NCBI RefSeq assembly: GCF_028994805.1
Contig: NZ_JAJQQP010000001.1
Coordinates: 475,464 to 539,463, forward strand
Source of the DNA: Promicromonospora iranensis
GTDB lineage: Bacteria; Actinomycetota; Actinomycetes; Actinomycetales; Cellulomonadaceae
DNA: 64,000 bases
Reading direction: 5' to 3'
In this document: positions 49,501-56,962 of the stretch, piece after piece
Position numbering within the stretch: position 1 is the first letter of the stretch
How the letters are laid out: each line of letters starts with the position of its first letter
Notes under the pieces: generated by a model
Database searches by the model: none
The model's input: the letters and a program-made list of their open reading frames with translations, nothing else
What the model was told of the DNA's origin: nothing
Translations under genes and position numbers: made by a program

Positions 49501-50638
49501 CGAACGCGCCCACCGAGTAGGAGCCGGTGTTCGCGCCGGGGGACGACGTCGTCGTGCAGCCGGACCCGGAGTTGCCGGCGGACCAGGTGCCGAAGATGCC
49601 GGCGGCCTCCCAGGCCTCCGTGGTCTCGGTGAACCAGTCGTCGATGCTGCCGGCAGCGGTGAGGCCCCAGGAGTTGTTGACGATGTTCGGCCGCATCGAC
49701 GGGTCGGGGTCGGTGCCGTCGACCTTGGTCGGGGCGATGATCCACTGGCCGGACGAGAGCAGCGCGGAGTCCGAGCAGCTGTCACAACCGTTCGTGGCGA
49801 TCCAGTCGGCGCCGGGAGCGACACCGATCTGGTTGCCGGCGCCGTCGTCACCCACCATGGTCCCGATGGTGTGCGTGCCGTGGCCGTTGTTGTCGAACGG
49901 CGCGGGCGCGGAGCCCGAGGTGTCCTGCCAGTTGTAGTCGTGCACCGCCGTGCCGTCGGACTGCGCGCCACGGTACTGGTCGGCCAGCGCCGGGTGGTCG
50001 TACTGGGAACCGGTGTCGATGTTCGACACGACGATGCCCTCGCCGGTGTAGCCCATCTCCCAGACCTCGGGCGCGTTGATCGCGTCCAGGCCCCACTCGG
50101 TGGCGTGCGTCCCCTTGTCACCGGACTTGGTGCGCTTGACCGGGTCGACCAGGTTCAGCTGCACGGTCTCGCTGATCCGCTGGACCTCGGCACTCTTCGC
50201 GAGCTTGTTCGCCAGCGCGAGCGTGCCGTCCTCGACGAGGATCCGGTTGCTGATCCAGTAGCTCTCGTAGTCGGCATCTGCGGCCTCGAGCTCCTTGACC
50301 AGGCTCGCCTGCGAGGTCTTCGCGGTGCTGGTGAGCGCGTCGTAGACGTACTTGCCTCGCTCGTCCCAGCTGCTGATGCCCCTGGCATCCGTCAGGTCCG
50401 CCTCGTCGGCCAGCTCGACCCAGAAGTCGGCGGTCTTGCGCTCGGTCAGCATCTCCGTGGCGAAGTCGGTGAACTTGTCCTCAGGGTCTGCCGCGACAGC
50501 CTTCGTGGTTGTGGTGGCTGTTGTCGGTGACGTTCCTGCGAACGCCGCCGGGGCGACGCTCAGCGCTGATGTCGCAGCAAGCGCGAGAACCGCTGTAGCG
50601 GTTGCTGTGCGTTGTGCGAGAGCAGTTCGACGTTGCAT
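46526..50638 (-). CDS. Large secreted S8 (subtilisin-like) serine protease with accessory domains
   Basis: The 1,370-residue protein has a signal peptide (RTATATAVLALAATSALSV, cleaved near AAFAG) and an inhibitor-like prodomain of about 140 residues. The S8 catalytic domain has Asp208 in VSNIDTGSQYDHP, His253 in NNGHGTHTIG, the oxyanion Asn in NNSWG and Ser426 in NGTSMAAPHLAGAV. Downstream are carboxypeptidase-regulatory-like modules (VTGTVTDAAGAPIAGADVTV, VTGTVTFSGSDDPVAGAPVS), a nidogen-like stretch (LPFEFPFYGEGYDTAFVTSN), another such module (LEGTITDLNTGEPLEGATV), and a C-terminal LDPIK end. No anchor is seen, so it is released. The ATG at 50638 follows GGAGG by five bases. Confidence 0.92.
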   Translation of the reverse strand: MQRRTALAQRTATATAVLALAATSALSVAPAAFAGTSPTTATTTTKAVAADPEDKFTDFATEMLTERKTADFWVELADEADLTDARGISSWDERGKYVYDALTSTAKTSQASLVKELEAADADYESYWISNRILVEDGTLALANKLAKSAEVQRISETVQLNLVDPVKRTKSGDKGTHATEWGLDAINAPEVWEMGYTGEGIVVSNIDTGSQYDHPALADQYRGAQSDGTAVHDYNWQDTSGSAPAPFDNNGHGTHTIGTMVGDDGAGNQIGVAPGADWIATNGCDSCSDSALLSSGQWIIAPTKVDGTDPDPSMRPNIVNNSWGLTAAGSIDDWFTETTEAWEAAGIFGTWSAGNSGSGCTTTSSPGANTGSYSVGAFDSSGAIAGFSSRGAGQDGMVKPNIAAPGVNVRSSIPGDGYAAFNGTSMAAPHLAGAVALLWGAAPALIGDIEGTEALLNESAVDTDDTTCGGTAGNNNVWGEGKLDVAALIDAAPIGATGYVTGTVTDAAGAPIAGADVTVDGDRDRTVSTDEDGTFTARVATGDYAVSASAFGFLPSTPAPAVVTEDGTVDVPITLEAAPSHAVTGTVTFSGSDDPVAGAPVSLGSHFEDTTTGADGTFAFADVPEGTYPLTVQMGGCASTFEADVVVDGAKDVPVEITAVTDDFGYSCATSTGDYLQGDTENSLTGDDAQTSLDLPFEFPFYGEGYDTAFVTSNGHVNFLAGSTSYANGSIPSSAVPNAALYPFWDDLNLDADAGLYTGTTTVDGEDAFVIEWRDVRKYSPATDRLSFSVTLVADGTVIYGYGDVTDTDTAKGSSATIGIENESGTVGMEYSNNTPAVSAGLTITYTAPVLSFLEGTITDLNTGEPLEGATVTATADDVTRTATSNEDGTYSAIALPGDYTVGVTAPDYESASGTVSLEPEDTGTFDAALAAGMLAVSTESIDTTLPLGSSTTKRFTVTNEGTAPADVEMTGTGGGFDILGMDGAAVIQHPQGKATVAESTEPSAKVGGSFGGAGSRFQAAGNGAAAESVTPESIPVSPNATTITHSASQEITALNSASCGGLAGTTENHFFRTFTLSDFGIDGDFEVSEVSFGIEEATAQTLTVNLHTLDGDLTFDNLTQIGTTETSIPASTLTMVSVPVTGEVPAGSTLVVEIVSPNQQSSGGVFYIGSNGAGQSAPSYLAATECALPEPATTDSIGWPDMHIVMNVSGDTVGGGSMDWLTMNPTEFTLEPGRSKTITAAMSGVVPQPGTFTGAIVADAETPYAAPSVDVSMKINPPKSWGKLSGTVGGVTPDGVVSLGDAVVQVNGKFSAVTLVTGDDGVYEYWFDKSEKKAQLIATANGYVPQVGSATVKAGTTVVTDFELDPIK

Positions 50639-50734
50639 GAACCCTCCAGTACGCGGCGCATCCACGACTGTCGGATGCGCTTGGACGGACCACGGTTGTG
50701 GGCCAGCCCTCACCGTCGGTTGCGCAGGGCAACG

Positions 50735-50778
50735 GAACAAGGTCGGTTCACGGTCAGTTCAGGGTCATCTTTCGGTCA
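50735..50778. promoter_or_regulatory. Tandem 11-bp direct repeats, PHO-box-like
   Basis: Four consecutive 11-base units read GAACAAGGTCG, GTTCACGGTCA, GTTCAGGGTCA and TCTTTCGGTCA. They share GGTC at positions 7-10, and two share GTTCA. Tandem 11-bp units are the form of sites bound by OmpR/PhoB-type winged-helix regulators such as PhoP. They lie about 97 bases upstream of the protease start and 256 bases upstream of the winged-helix gene, inside a 395-base gap that holds no gene. Confidence 0.7.
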
Positions 50779-51033
50779 ACGTTCCGGCGGGTGCGCCGAC
50801 GGCCTCTGTCAAGAGTTCTCCTCACATTTCACCCTGCAGTGCGGGAATTTCACCCTCGTCGTGACGATGCGGCGCAAAAAGACCCACCGGCTCGGGAGTG
50901 TGCCCTTTCCGGCACGCAACGGGAAGGTAATCAAAAATTGACCTGATTGGTACGGTCCGGGGGCAAACTGGCACGCGCTGCCGGATTTAACCCGGTTCGC
51001 ACTCGAACGGCCGACCCACGGAGAGTGACGCGC

Positions 51034-51972
51034 GTGACGCTCGACCCCGCACCAGGTTCCGCCCTCGGCCTCGTCGTCTGCGTAGGCCTCCCTCCGGACC
51101 AGATCATCGAGATCGCGCACCTCCTCCGCGGCCGGGCAACGGTGCTCGCCACCTCCGACGCGGAAGGTGCCCGTACCGTCCTCGACAACCAGGCCGCACC
51201 CCGGCCCGACGGCACCGCTGCCTGGCGCGGTCTCGGCGCGCAGGCCGAGCGGTACGACAACCCTGGCCCCGTAGATGACCATGCCTACGGCCGGCACCTG
51301 CCCGAGCACCCCGTCGACCGCTATACCGAGCACTTTCCCGAGTCCGGCAACCTCCCCGAGGCTCCCGCAGCCGCCGCGGCGCCTACGCCGACAGCGCTGT
51401 CCTCGGTCGCACGTCCTCGATCACCCGACATGCCCGACGCCGGAGCCAGCGGTCGCAGCGGTCGGTTCCGGCCGGCATCGGGCAGCATGCTGGCGCAGCC
51501 CGTCCCGCACGCGACCGTCTCCGCGCAGCCATGGTCGGGGGAAGGGACAGCCGGTACCGGTGCCCCAGGCAGTCGCGCGGCACCTGGCCGCGGTCCCCGC
51601 ACCGTACGTGCTGACACCGGTGCGGTGCCCACCGTCACGGGGCCCGTCCCGATGACCGCTCCGCCCAGGCTGCAACCTCTCGTGGCCGGGCCGCTTCTCG
51701 TGGACCTGGCCGGACGGGAGGTCACGGCGCTGGGCCGGCGCGTCTACCTGTCGGCGCGGGAGTTCGACCTGCTCGCGACGCTCGCCCTGGAGGCAGGGCG
51801 GGTGTGGTCGTTCGCAGAGCTCACGGCGCGCGTGTGGCAGCTGCCCTACCTCGGCGACTCCGACCCTGTGACGTCGGCGGTCAAGCGGCTGCGCAAACGG
51901 TTGGCGCCCGTCCGCGACGTGGAGGTCGCCTCCGTGCGCGGTGTGGGCTACCGGCTCAAGGTACGGATCTAG
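51034..51972 (+). CDS. OmpR-type winged-helix DNA-binding protein without receiver
   Basis: The 312-residue protein has a C-terminal Trans_reg_C winged helix: LLVDLAGREVTALGRRVYLS, AREFDLLATLALEAGRVWSF, and VTSAVKRLRKRLAPVRD plus VRGVGYRLKVRI. The N-terminus (LVVCVGLPPDQIIEIAHLLR) is shaped like a degenerate receiver but has no phospho-acceptor Asp in a DxxMP setting. About 100 residues of Pro/Ala/Arg low complexity lie between the two. It therefore probably responds to something other than phosphorylation. The GTG at 51034 lies ten bases after GGAG; GTG 51025 is an alternative. The 11-bp direct repeats upstream suit this DNA-binding fold. Confidence 0.78.
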   Translation: MTLDPAPGSALGLVVCVGLPPDQIIEIAHLLRGRATVLATSDAEGARTVLDNQAAPRPDGTAAWRGLGAQAERYDNPGPVDDHAYGRHLPEHPVDRYTEHFPESGNLPEAPAAAAAPTPTALSSVARPRSPDMPDAGASGRSGRFRPASGSMLAQPVPHATVSAQPWSGEGTAGTGAPGSRAAPGRGPRTVRADTGAVPTVTGPVPMTAPPRLQPLVAGPLLVDLAGREVTALGRRVYLSAREFDLLATLALEAGRVWSFAELTARVWQLPYLGDSDPVTSAVKRLRKRLAPVRDVEVASVRGVGYRLKVRI

Positions 51973-52004
51973 TCCGCTCCGCGGCGGTTGACCGTGACGG
52001 TGCG

Positions 52005-53363
52005 TCACGCTCCCGTGACGAGCCAGTGGTCGCCCCGCGCACGCCACCCTGTCGTCACGGCGCGGGCGGCCATGAACACGCCGGCGAACGCGAGCCAGAG
52101 CCAGGCGAGGCCCCACGCGCCGTCCGGCGCCCAGGTGGAGACCGCGAGGGCGAACGGGAGGTAGGCCACGAGCGTCGCCATGCCGGCCCAGGCGAGATAG
52201 CGTCCGTCGCCCGCCCCGATGAGCACGCCGTCGAGCACGAACACCCAGCCCGCCATCGGCATGAGCACGCCGCACACCGCGATGCCGAGGGCGACGGCGA
52301 CGCGCACGTCCGGGTCGGGCGAGAAGAGGGGCGCGATCCACCAGCCGGCCGCGGCCAGGACGAGGCCGATCACGGCCCCCGCACCGACGCCCCACTGCAG
52401 GCAGCGGCGCAGCACCTGGCGCACGTTGCCGACGTCGCCGGCTCCGAGGCCGTGGCCCACCAGCGCCTGCGCGGCGATGGCGAGCGCGTCGAGCGCGAAC
52501 GCGGCGAGGCCCCACAGGGAGCTCACGACCTGGTGCCCGGCGAGCGCGACGGCGCCGAGGTCGGTCGCGACGACCACGGTGAGCAGGATCGCGGCGCGCA
52601 GGCTGAGGGTCCGGATCACCAGGGGCACACCCGCCCGCGCGCCCGAGAGGATGCCCGCCCGGTGCGGGCGCAGGCTCGCGCCGCGTGCCCGTGCCCCGCG
52701 CACCACGATCACCCCGAGCACCACCGCCATGAGGATCTGGGTGATGGCCGTCCCGAGGCCGGAGCCGGCGATCCCCATGCCCGCCCCGTAGACGAGCGCG
52801 ATGTTCAGGCCGGTGTTGAGGAGCGCGCCGGAGGCCGCGACGACCAGCGGGGTGCGCGTGTCGCGCAGACCGCGGAGGACACCGGTCGCGGCCTGGACCA
52901 CGAGCATCCCGGCAAGGCCCGGCGCCGACCACCGCAGGTATGTCACCGCGTGCTCTGCGACCTCGCCGCGCGCGCCCAGGGCGGTCACCGTCAGCGGGGA
53001 GGCGAGCAGCAGCACGGCGACCAGGACGGCGCCGATCCCGAGCGCGAGCCAGATCCCGTCGATGCCCGACTGCAGCGCCTCCCGCTCCTTGCCCGCACCG
53101 GTCAGCCGGGCGACCGACGCCGTGGTCGTGTACGCGAGGAAGATGCACAGGCCGACGAGCGTGAGCAGCACGTTGCTCGCGAGCGACAGACCGGCGAGCT
53201 GGGCGGTGCCGAGGTGGCCCACCACCGCGCTGTCCACAAGCACGAAGACCGGCTCGGCGATGAGTGCCCCGAGGGCTGGTACCGCGAGGACGAGGATCTC
53301 CCGGTCGATGGACCGCCGAAAACCCGGGGGGTGGCGCGGCTCGCCCAACTTTCTTTCCTCCAC
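52005..53363 (-). CDS. MATE family efflux transporter (DinF-like)
   Basis: The 452-residue protein has twelve predicted helices and MATE features: VLAVPALGALIAEPVFVLVD, TAQLAGLSLASNVL, TGVLRGLRDTRTPLVVAASG and ALDALAIAAQALVGHGLGAG. These cation/drug antiporters expel toxic compounds using H+ or Na+. The gene lies next to dnaB, as a MATE gene often does in this group. Two starts are possible: GTG 53363 or TTG 53348, and GGAGG sits eight bases before the TTG. The start overlaps a DnaA-box-like sequence. Confidence 0.9.
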   Translation of the reverse strand: MEERKLGEPRHPPGFRRSIDREILVLAVPALGALIAEPVFVLVDSAVVGHLGTAQLAGLSLASNVLLTLVGLCIFLAYTTTASVARLTGAGKEREALQSGIDGIWLALGIGAVLVAVLLLASPLTVTALGARGEVAEHAVTYLRWSAPGLAGMLVVQAATGVLRGLRDTRTPLVVAASGALLNTGLNIALVYGAGMGIAGSGLGTAITQILMAVVLGVIVVRGARARGASLRPHRAGILSGARAGVPLVIRTLSLRAAILLTVVVATDLGAVALAGHQVVSSLWGLAAFALDALAIAAQALVGHGLGAGDVGNVRQVLRRCLQWGVGAGAVIGLVLAAAGWWIAPLFSPDPDVRVAVALGIAVCGVLMPMAGWVFVLDGVLIGAGDGRYLAWAGMATLVAYLPFALAVSTWAPDGAWGLAWLWLAFAGVFMAARAVTTGWRARGDHWLVTGA

Positions 53364-53406
53364 AGGCTGGGGGTTACGTCAATGCAGGTCAGAGGCCATG
53401 GTGATG

Positions 53407-53505
53407 TTTTACACAGGGGTTATCCACAGCTGGGGACAGGGTTGTCCACCCGCTGTGCACAGCCTGGGCCACCTTTCCACATGGCTGTACACAGGCTCGT
53501 CCACA
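53407..53505. promoter_or_regulatory. Cluster of DnaA-box-like 9-mers upstream of dnaB
   Basis: One exact DnaA box, TTATCCACA, occurs at 53420-53428. Near matches are TTTTACACA (53407-53415), TTGTCCACC (53442-53450), TTTCCACAT (53474-53482), CTGTACACA (53485-53493) and TCGTCCACA (53497-53505). A further TCCTCCACA overlaps the MATE start. All read in the same direction. They fill much of the 357-base gap between the MATE and dnaB genes, which holds no gene. Confidence 0.75.
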
Positions 53506-53720
53506 GGTCTCGTTGCGTTCGGGTCCGCAGGGGCTTAGCGTCAGCGGGACTCACCGGCCGACCAAGGTACTCACGGGGTGGTCGCACGACACAAAGGCGT
53601 GTCGAGCCCGAAGTCCCGTGGCGTGTGGGTGGTGGAGAGTAGAACAGATGTAGGACGTCGGTAGAGCGCATGCGCAGCGTGCGCCGAGGCGTCATGAGAC
53701 GTGGAAAGCAGGAGGTGCGG

Positions 53721-55508
53721 ATGTCGATCGAGGAGCTCGAGTCGAGCTATTCGGGACGGCCGGGCCTCGATCGCACCCCGCCGCAGGACGTCGCCGCCGA
53801 GATGAGCGTGCTGGGCGGCATGCTGCTGTCCAAGGACGCGATCGCCGACGTGATCGAGCAGATCCGCGGCAACGACTTCTACCGGCCGGCGCACGAGGCC
53901 ATCTACGACGCGATCATCGACCTCTACGGTCGGGGCGAGCCGGCGGACGCCATCACGGTGCTCGCCGAGCTGCAGCGCCGCGGCGAGCACGCGCGCGTCG
54001 GCGGCGCGCCGTACCTGCACGACCTCATGGCGGGCGTGCCGACGGCGGCGAACGCCGGCTACTACGCCCGGATCGTGCGTGAGCGCGCCATCATGCGCCG
54101 CCTCGTGGAGGCGGGCACCCGCATCGTGCAGATGGGCTACGCCACCGACGGCGGCGAGGTGGACGACGTCGTCAACAACGCGCAGGCCGAGGTCTACGCG
54201 GTGACCGAGCGCCGGGCGTCGGAGGACTACCTGCCGCTGGCCGACATCATCGGGCCGACGTTCGACGAGATCGACGCCGCGCAGGGCCGCGGTGAAGGGC
54301 TTACCGGCGTGCCGACCGGCTACTCCGACTTCGACCGGCTGACGAACGGCCTGCACGGCGGCCAGATGATCGTCGTGGCCGCCCGACCTGCAGTCGGTAA
54401 GGCACTCGCGCTCGACACGCCGTTGCCGACACCTTCCGGCTGGACGACCATGGGTGATGTCGCGGTCGGCGACACGCTCTTGGCCGCGGACGGCACCCCG
54501 ACACGAGTCGTCGCAGCGACCGAGGTCATGCAGGGCCGACCCTGCTACGAGGTGGAGTTCGACGACGGCACGGTGATCGTGGCTGATGCTCAGCACCAGT
54601 GGGGCGTCGGCGCAGCTGACGAGGCCCAGATCCTGACCACCGAGGAGATCGTCGGGAAGCTGAGCGGCGGCACCGACCTCTTCATCGGACCGGGCCATGC
54701 CGGCGCGCCCAGGGTCTTCGGCTTCGCTTCGGTCCGGCCGATCGAGTCGGTTCCGGTGCGCTGCGTCGAGGTGGAGCACCCGTCGCACCTGTACCTGGCG
54801 AGCCGGTCGATGATCCCGACGCACAACTCAGTGCTGGGCATCAACGTCGCATCTCACGCGGCCATCCACCACGACATGGCGTCCGTCATCTTCTCGCTGG
54901 AGATGAGCCGCAACGAGATCGTCATGCGCATGCTCGCCGCCGAGGCACGTGTGCCGCTGACCAAGATGCGCAGCGGCAACATGGACGACGGGGACTGGCA
55001 GAAGCTCGCCGCCACCATGGGCAAGGTGTCGGACGCCCCGCTGTTCATCGACGACTCGCCGAACATGTCGCTGATGGAGATCCGTGCCAAGTGCCGGCGG
55101 CTCAAGCAGAAGCACGACCTCAAGCTCGTGGTCATCGACTACCTCCAGCTGATGTCGTCCGGCAAGCGCGTGGAGTCGCGACAGCAGGAGGTCTCCGAGT
55201 TCTCGCGTTCGCTCAAGCTGCTCGCGAAGGAGCTCGAGGTGCCCGTGATCGCGATCTCGCAGCTGAACCGTGGCGCGGAACAGCGCAGCGACAAGAAGCC
55301 GCAGATGTCGGACCTTCGTGAGTCGGGCTCCATCGAGCAGGATGCCGACCTCGTGATCCTGCTGCACCGCGAGGACGCCTACGAGAAGGAGTCACCGCGT
55401 GCCGGCGAGGCGGACCTGATCGTGGCCAAGCACCGTAACGGCCCCACCGACGTCATCACTGTGGCGTTCCAGGGCCACTACCAGCGGTTCGTCGACATGC
55501 AGGTCTGA
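53721..55508 (+). CDS. dnaB: Replicative DNA helicase DnaB containing a mini-intein
   Basis: The 595-residue precursor becomes a DnaB of about 453 residues once a 142-residue intein is removed. The N-terminal domain has PPQDVAAEMSVLGGMLLS. The helicase domain has MIVVAARPAVGK at Walker A, interrupted before its Ser. Then follow VIFSLEMSRNEIVMR, DDSPNMSLMEIRAKCRRL, Walker B LKLVVIDYLQLMSS, and VIAISQLNRGAEQRSDKKP with SGSIEQDADLVILLHRED. It loads and drives the replication fork as a hexameric 5'-3' helicase. The ATG at 53721 follows AGGAGGTGCGG; two upstream in-frame ATGs are weaker. The product is inactive until the intein splices, because the Walker A lysine is separated from its serine. Confidence 0.96.
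   Translation: MSIEELESSYSGRPGLDRTPPQDVAAEMSVLGGMLLSKDAIADVIEQIRGNDFYRPAHEAIYDAIIDLYGRGEPADAITVLAELQRRGEHARVGGAPYLHDLMAGVPTAANAGYYARIVRERAIMRRLVEAGTRIVQMGYATDGGEVDDVVNNAQAEVYAVTERRASEDYLPLADIIGPTFDEIDAAQGRGEGLTGVPTGYSDFDRLTNGLHGGQMIVVAARPAVGKALALDTPLPTPSGWTTMGDVAVGDTLLAADGTPTRVVAATEVMQGRPCYEVEFDDGTVIVADAQHQWGVGAADEAQILTTEEIVGKLSGGTDLFIGPGHAGAPRVFGFASVRPIESVPVRCVEVEHPSHLYLASRSMIPTHNSVLGINVASHAAIHHDMASVIFSLEMSRNEIVMRMLAAEARVPLTKMRSGNMDDGDWQKLAATMGKVSDAPLFIDDSPNMSLMEIRAKCRRLKQKHDLKLVVIDYLQLMSSGKRVESRQQEVSEFSRSLKLLAKELEVPVIAISQLNRGAEQRSDKKPQMSDLRESGSIEQDADLVILLHREDAYEKESPRAGEADLIVAKHRNGPTDVITVAFQGHYQRFVDMQV
54402..54827 (+). other. Class 3-type mini-intein inside dnaB
   Basis: The 142-residue insert splits DnaB between Walker A Lys227 and Ser370, the +1 residue. 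Block A is ALALDTPLPTPSGWTTMGDV, with Ala instead of Cys/Ser at position 1. ADAQHQW has Trp67 in block B, PVRCVEVEHPSHLYLAS has Cys121 in block F, and the C-terminal block G is MIPTHN followed by Ser. Trp, Cys and Thr (Thr140) form the WCT set that defines class 3 inteins, where the block F Cys starts splicing. Only about 50 residues separate blocks B and F, so no homing endonuclease remains. Codon use inside is slightly less GC-extreme than around it. Confidence 0.9.
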
Positions 55509-55530
55509 CGGCCGCCGGGCGAGCCGTCGG

Positions 55531-56835
55531 TCAGACCGGCGTCTCGGCGATCGTGGTCTCGTCCCTGCCGTCAGCGGCTCGTGCTCGCCGCCGGTCGATC
55601 GCGGCCATGACCGGGGTTGCGCCGACGCCATGGATCACGATGGAACCCACGACCACCAGGCCTGCGATTCCCCAGATCCGCTCCTCGCCGGCGAACGTGG
55701 CGTGGCCGAGGCCATAGGCCACGTAGTACAGCGTGCCGATGCCACGCACCCCGAAGAACGCGATGACCGCGCGGTCCCTCGAACCTGTCTTTCCTGGTGT
55801 GAGCGCAAGCCACCCGGCGATGGGCCGGATCACGAGCAGGAAGGCCAGCGCCAGCCCGACGTCGAACCACCGCACCTCGTCGAACAGGCCCCGCGCCACG
55901 GCGCCGCCCAGGAGGACGACCACCGCCACGGTCAGCAGGCGCTCGACCTGCTCGACGAACGTGTGCAGCACCGAGTGATAGCTGTGCTCCCGCTCGACCC
56001 TCCGCACGGTGCACGCGCACACGAACACCGCGATGAACCCGTAGCCCTCGGCGAGCTCGGCGACCCCATAGGCGAGGAACGTCGCGGCGAGCGCCACGAA
56101 GCCTTCGGTCTTCTCGGTCAGGCCCAGGCGATCACCGATCTGCGAGAAGAAGACGCGTCCGAGCAGCCAGCCCACCGCGATCCCGGCGAGGAAGCCGACG
56201 CCCAGCCGCCACGCGACGTCGACCGCCAGCCACTCCAGGATCCAGTCGCCCGGACCGGCGCCCGCCGCGGCCGCCGCGCTCACGGCGATGGCGAGGTACG
56301 TGAACGGAAAGGCCAGCCCGTCGTTCAGGCCGGCCTCGGACGTCAGCGCGAACCGGACCTCGTCGTCCGCGGACTCTGCTTCCGTGGCCGGCTCGCTCAC
56401 CTGGACCTCGGTCGCGAGCACGGGGTCGGTCGGGGCAAGAGCGGCAGCCAGCAGGAGCGCGCTCGCGGCACCGAGGCCGAGCGCGGCCCAGCCGACAAGT
56501 CCGACGGCGAGCATGGACAGGGGCATCGCGATCGCGAGGAGGCGCCACGTCGTCGACCACGAACGCCAACCGAGCGGCCGGTTGACCGCGAGGCCCGCAC
56601 CCATGAGGGAGACGATCACGCAGATCTCCGTCAGGTGCTCGGCGACGGCCCCGTACGTGAGCGGGTCGGGGTCGGGCAGAGCCGGTAGCAGGGAGAAGCC
56701 CGCGAAGCCTGCGACGAGGAACACCATCGGCATCGAGACCGGTGCACGGCCGAGGATCCGCGGCAGCAGCGCGGCGGCAAGCGTCGAAAGGCCGAGAGCG
56801 GCGTAGAGTCCTCCGTTGCCTTCGAACTCGATCAT
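55531..56835 (-). CDS. Monovalent cation/proton antiporter (CPA1/NhaP-like)
   Basis: The 434-residue protein has about 12 helices. CPA-type features are ALAPTDPVLATEVQVSEP with the TDP break, LTSEAGLNDGLAFPF with the conserved acidic pair (Glu and Asp), and AVIAFFGVRGIGTLYYVAYG near the C-terminus with the catalytic Arg. It should exchange Na+ or K+ for H+. Start is ATG 56835; ATG 56859 eight codons upstream is equally possible because neither has a good ribosome site. The gene is convergent with dnaB, 22 bases apart, and is divergent from the AI-2E-family gene. Confidence 0.9.
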   Translation of the reverse strand: MIEFEGNGGLYAALGLSTLAAALLPRILGRAPVSMPMVFLVAGFAGFSLLPALPDPDPLTYGAVAEHLTEICVIVSLMGAGLAVNRPLGWRSWSTTWRLLAIAMPLSMLAVGLVGWAALGLGAASALLLAAALAPTDPVLATEVQVSEPATEAESADDEVRFALTSEAGLNDGLAFPFTYLAIAVSAAAAAGAGPGDWILEWLAVDVAWRLGVGFLAGIAVGWLLGRVFFSQIGDRLGLTEKTEGFVALAATFLAYGVAELAEGYGFIAVFVCACTVRRVEREHSYHSVLHTFVEQVERLLTVAVVVLLGGAVARGLFDEVRWFDVGLALAFLLVIRPIAGWLALTPGKTGSRDRAVIAFFGVRGIGTLYYVAYGLGHATFAGEERIWGIAGLVVVGSIVIHGVGATPVMAAIDRRRARAADGRDETTIAETPV

Positions 56836-56962
56836 CGTCGGAGCGTAGCGCGAGGTCATCCGTACAGGGGTGAAGAGGCACGTCACCGCGCGACCTGGTC
56901 GCGACCGCAATAGCGTCGGCACATCCGGTGCACGCCGGACCCGAGCACAAGGAGGACAGGCG

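Noticed and set aside
48488-50530. 680-residue plus-strand frame opposite the S8 protease
   Set aside because: It is a shadow of the protease codons; no start signal and biased composition.
53364-53720. A full replication origin
   Set aside because: DnaA-like boxes are present, but dnaA, dnaN and a clear AT-rich unwinding stretch are not, so only a regulatory cluster is claimed.
54402-54827. A homing endonuclease in the intein
   Set aside because: Only about 50 residues lie between blocks B and F, with no LAGLIDADG or HNH motif.
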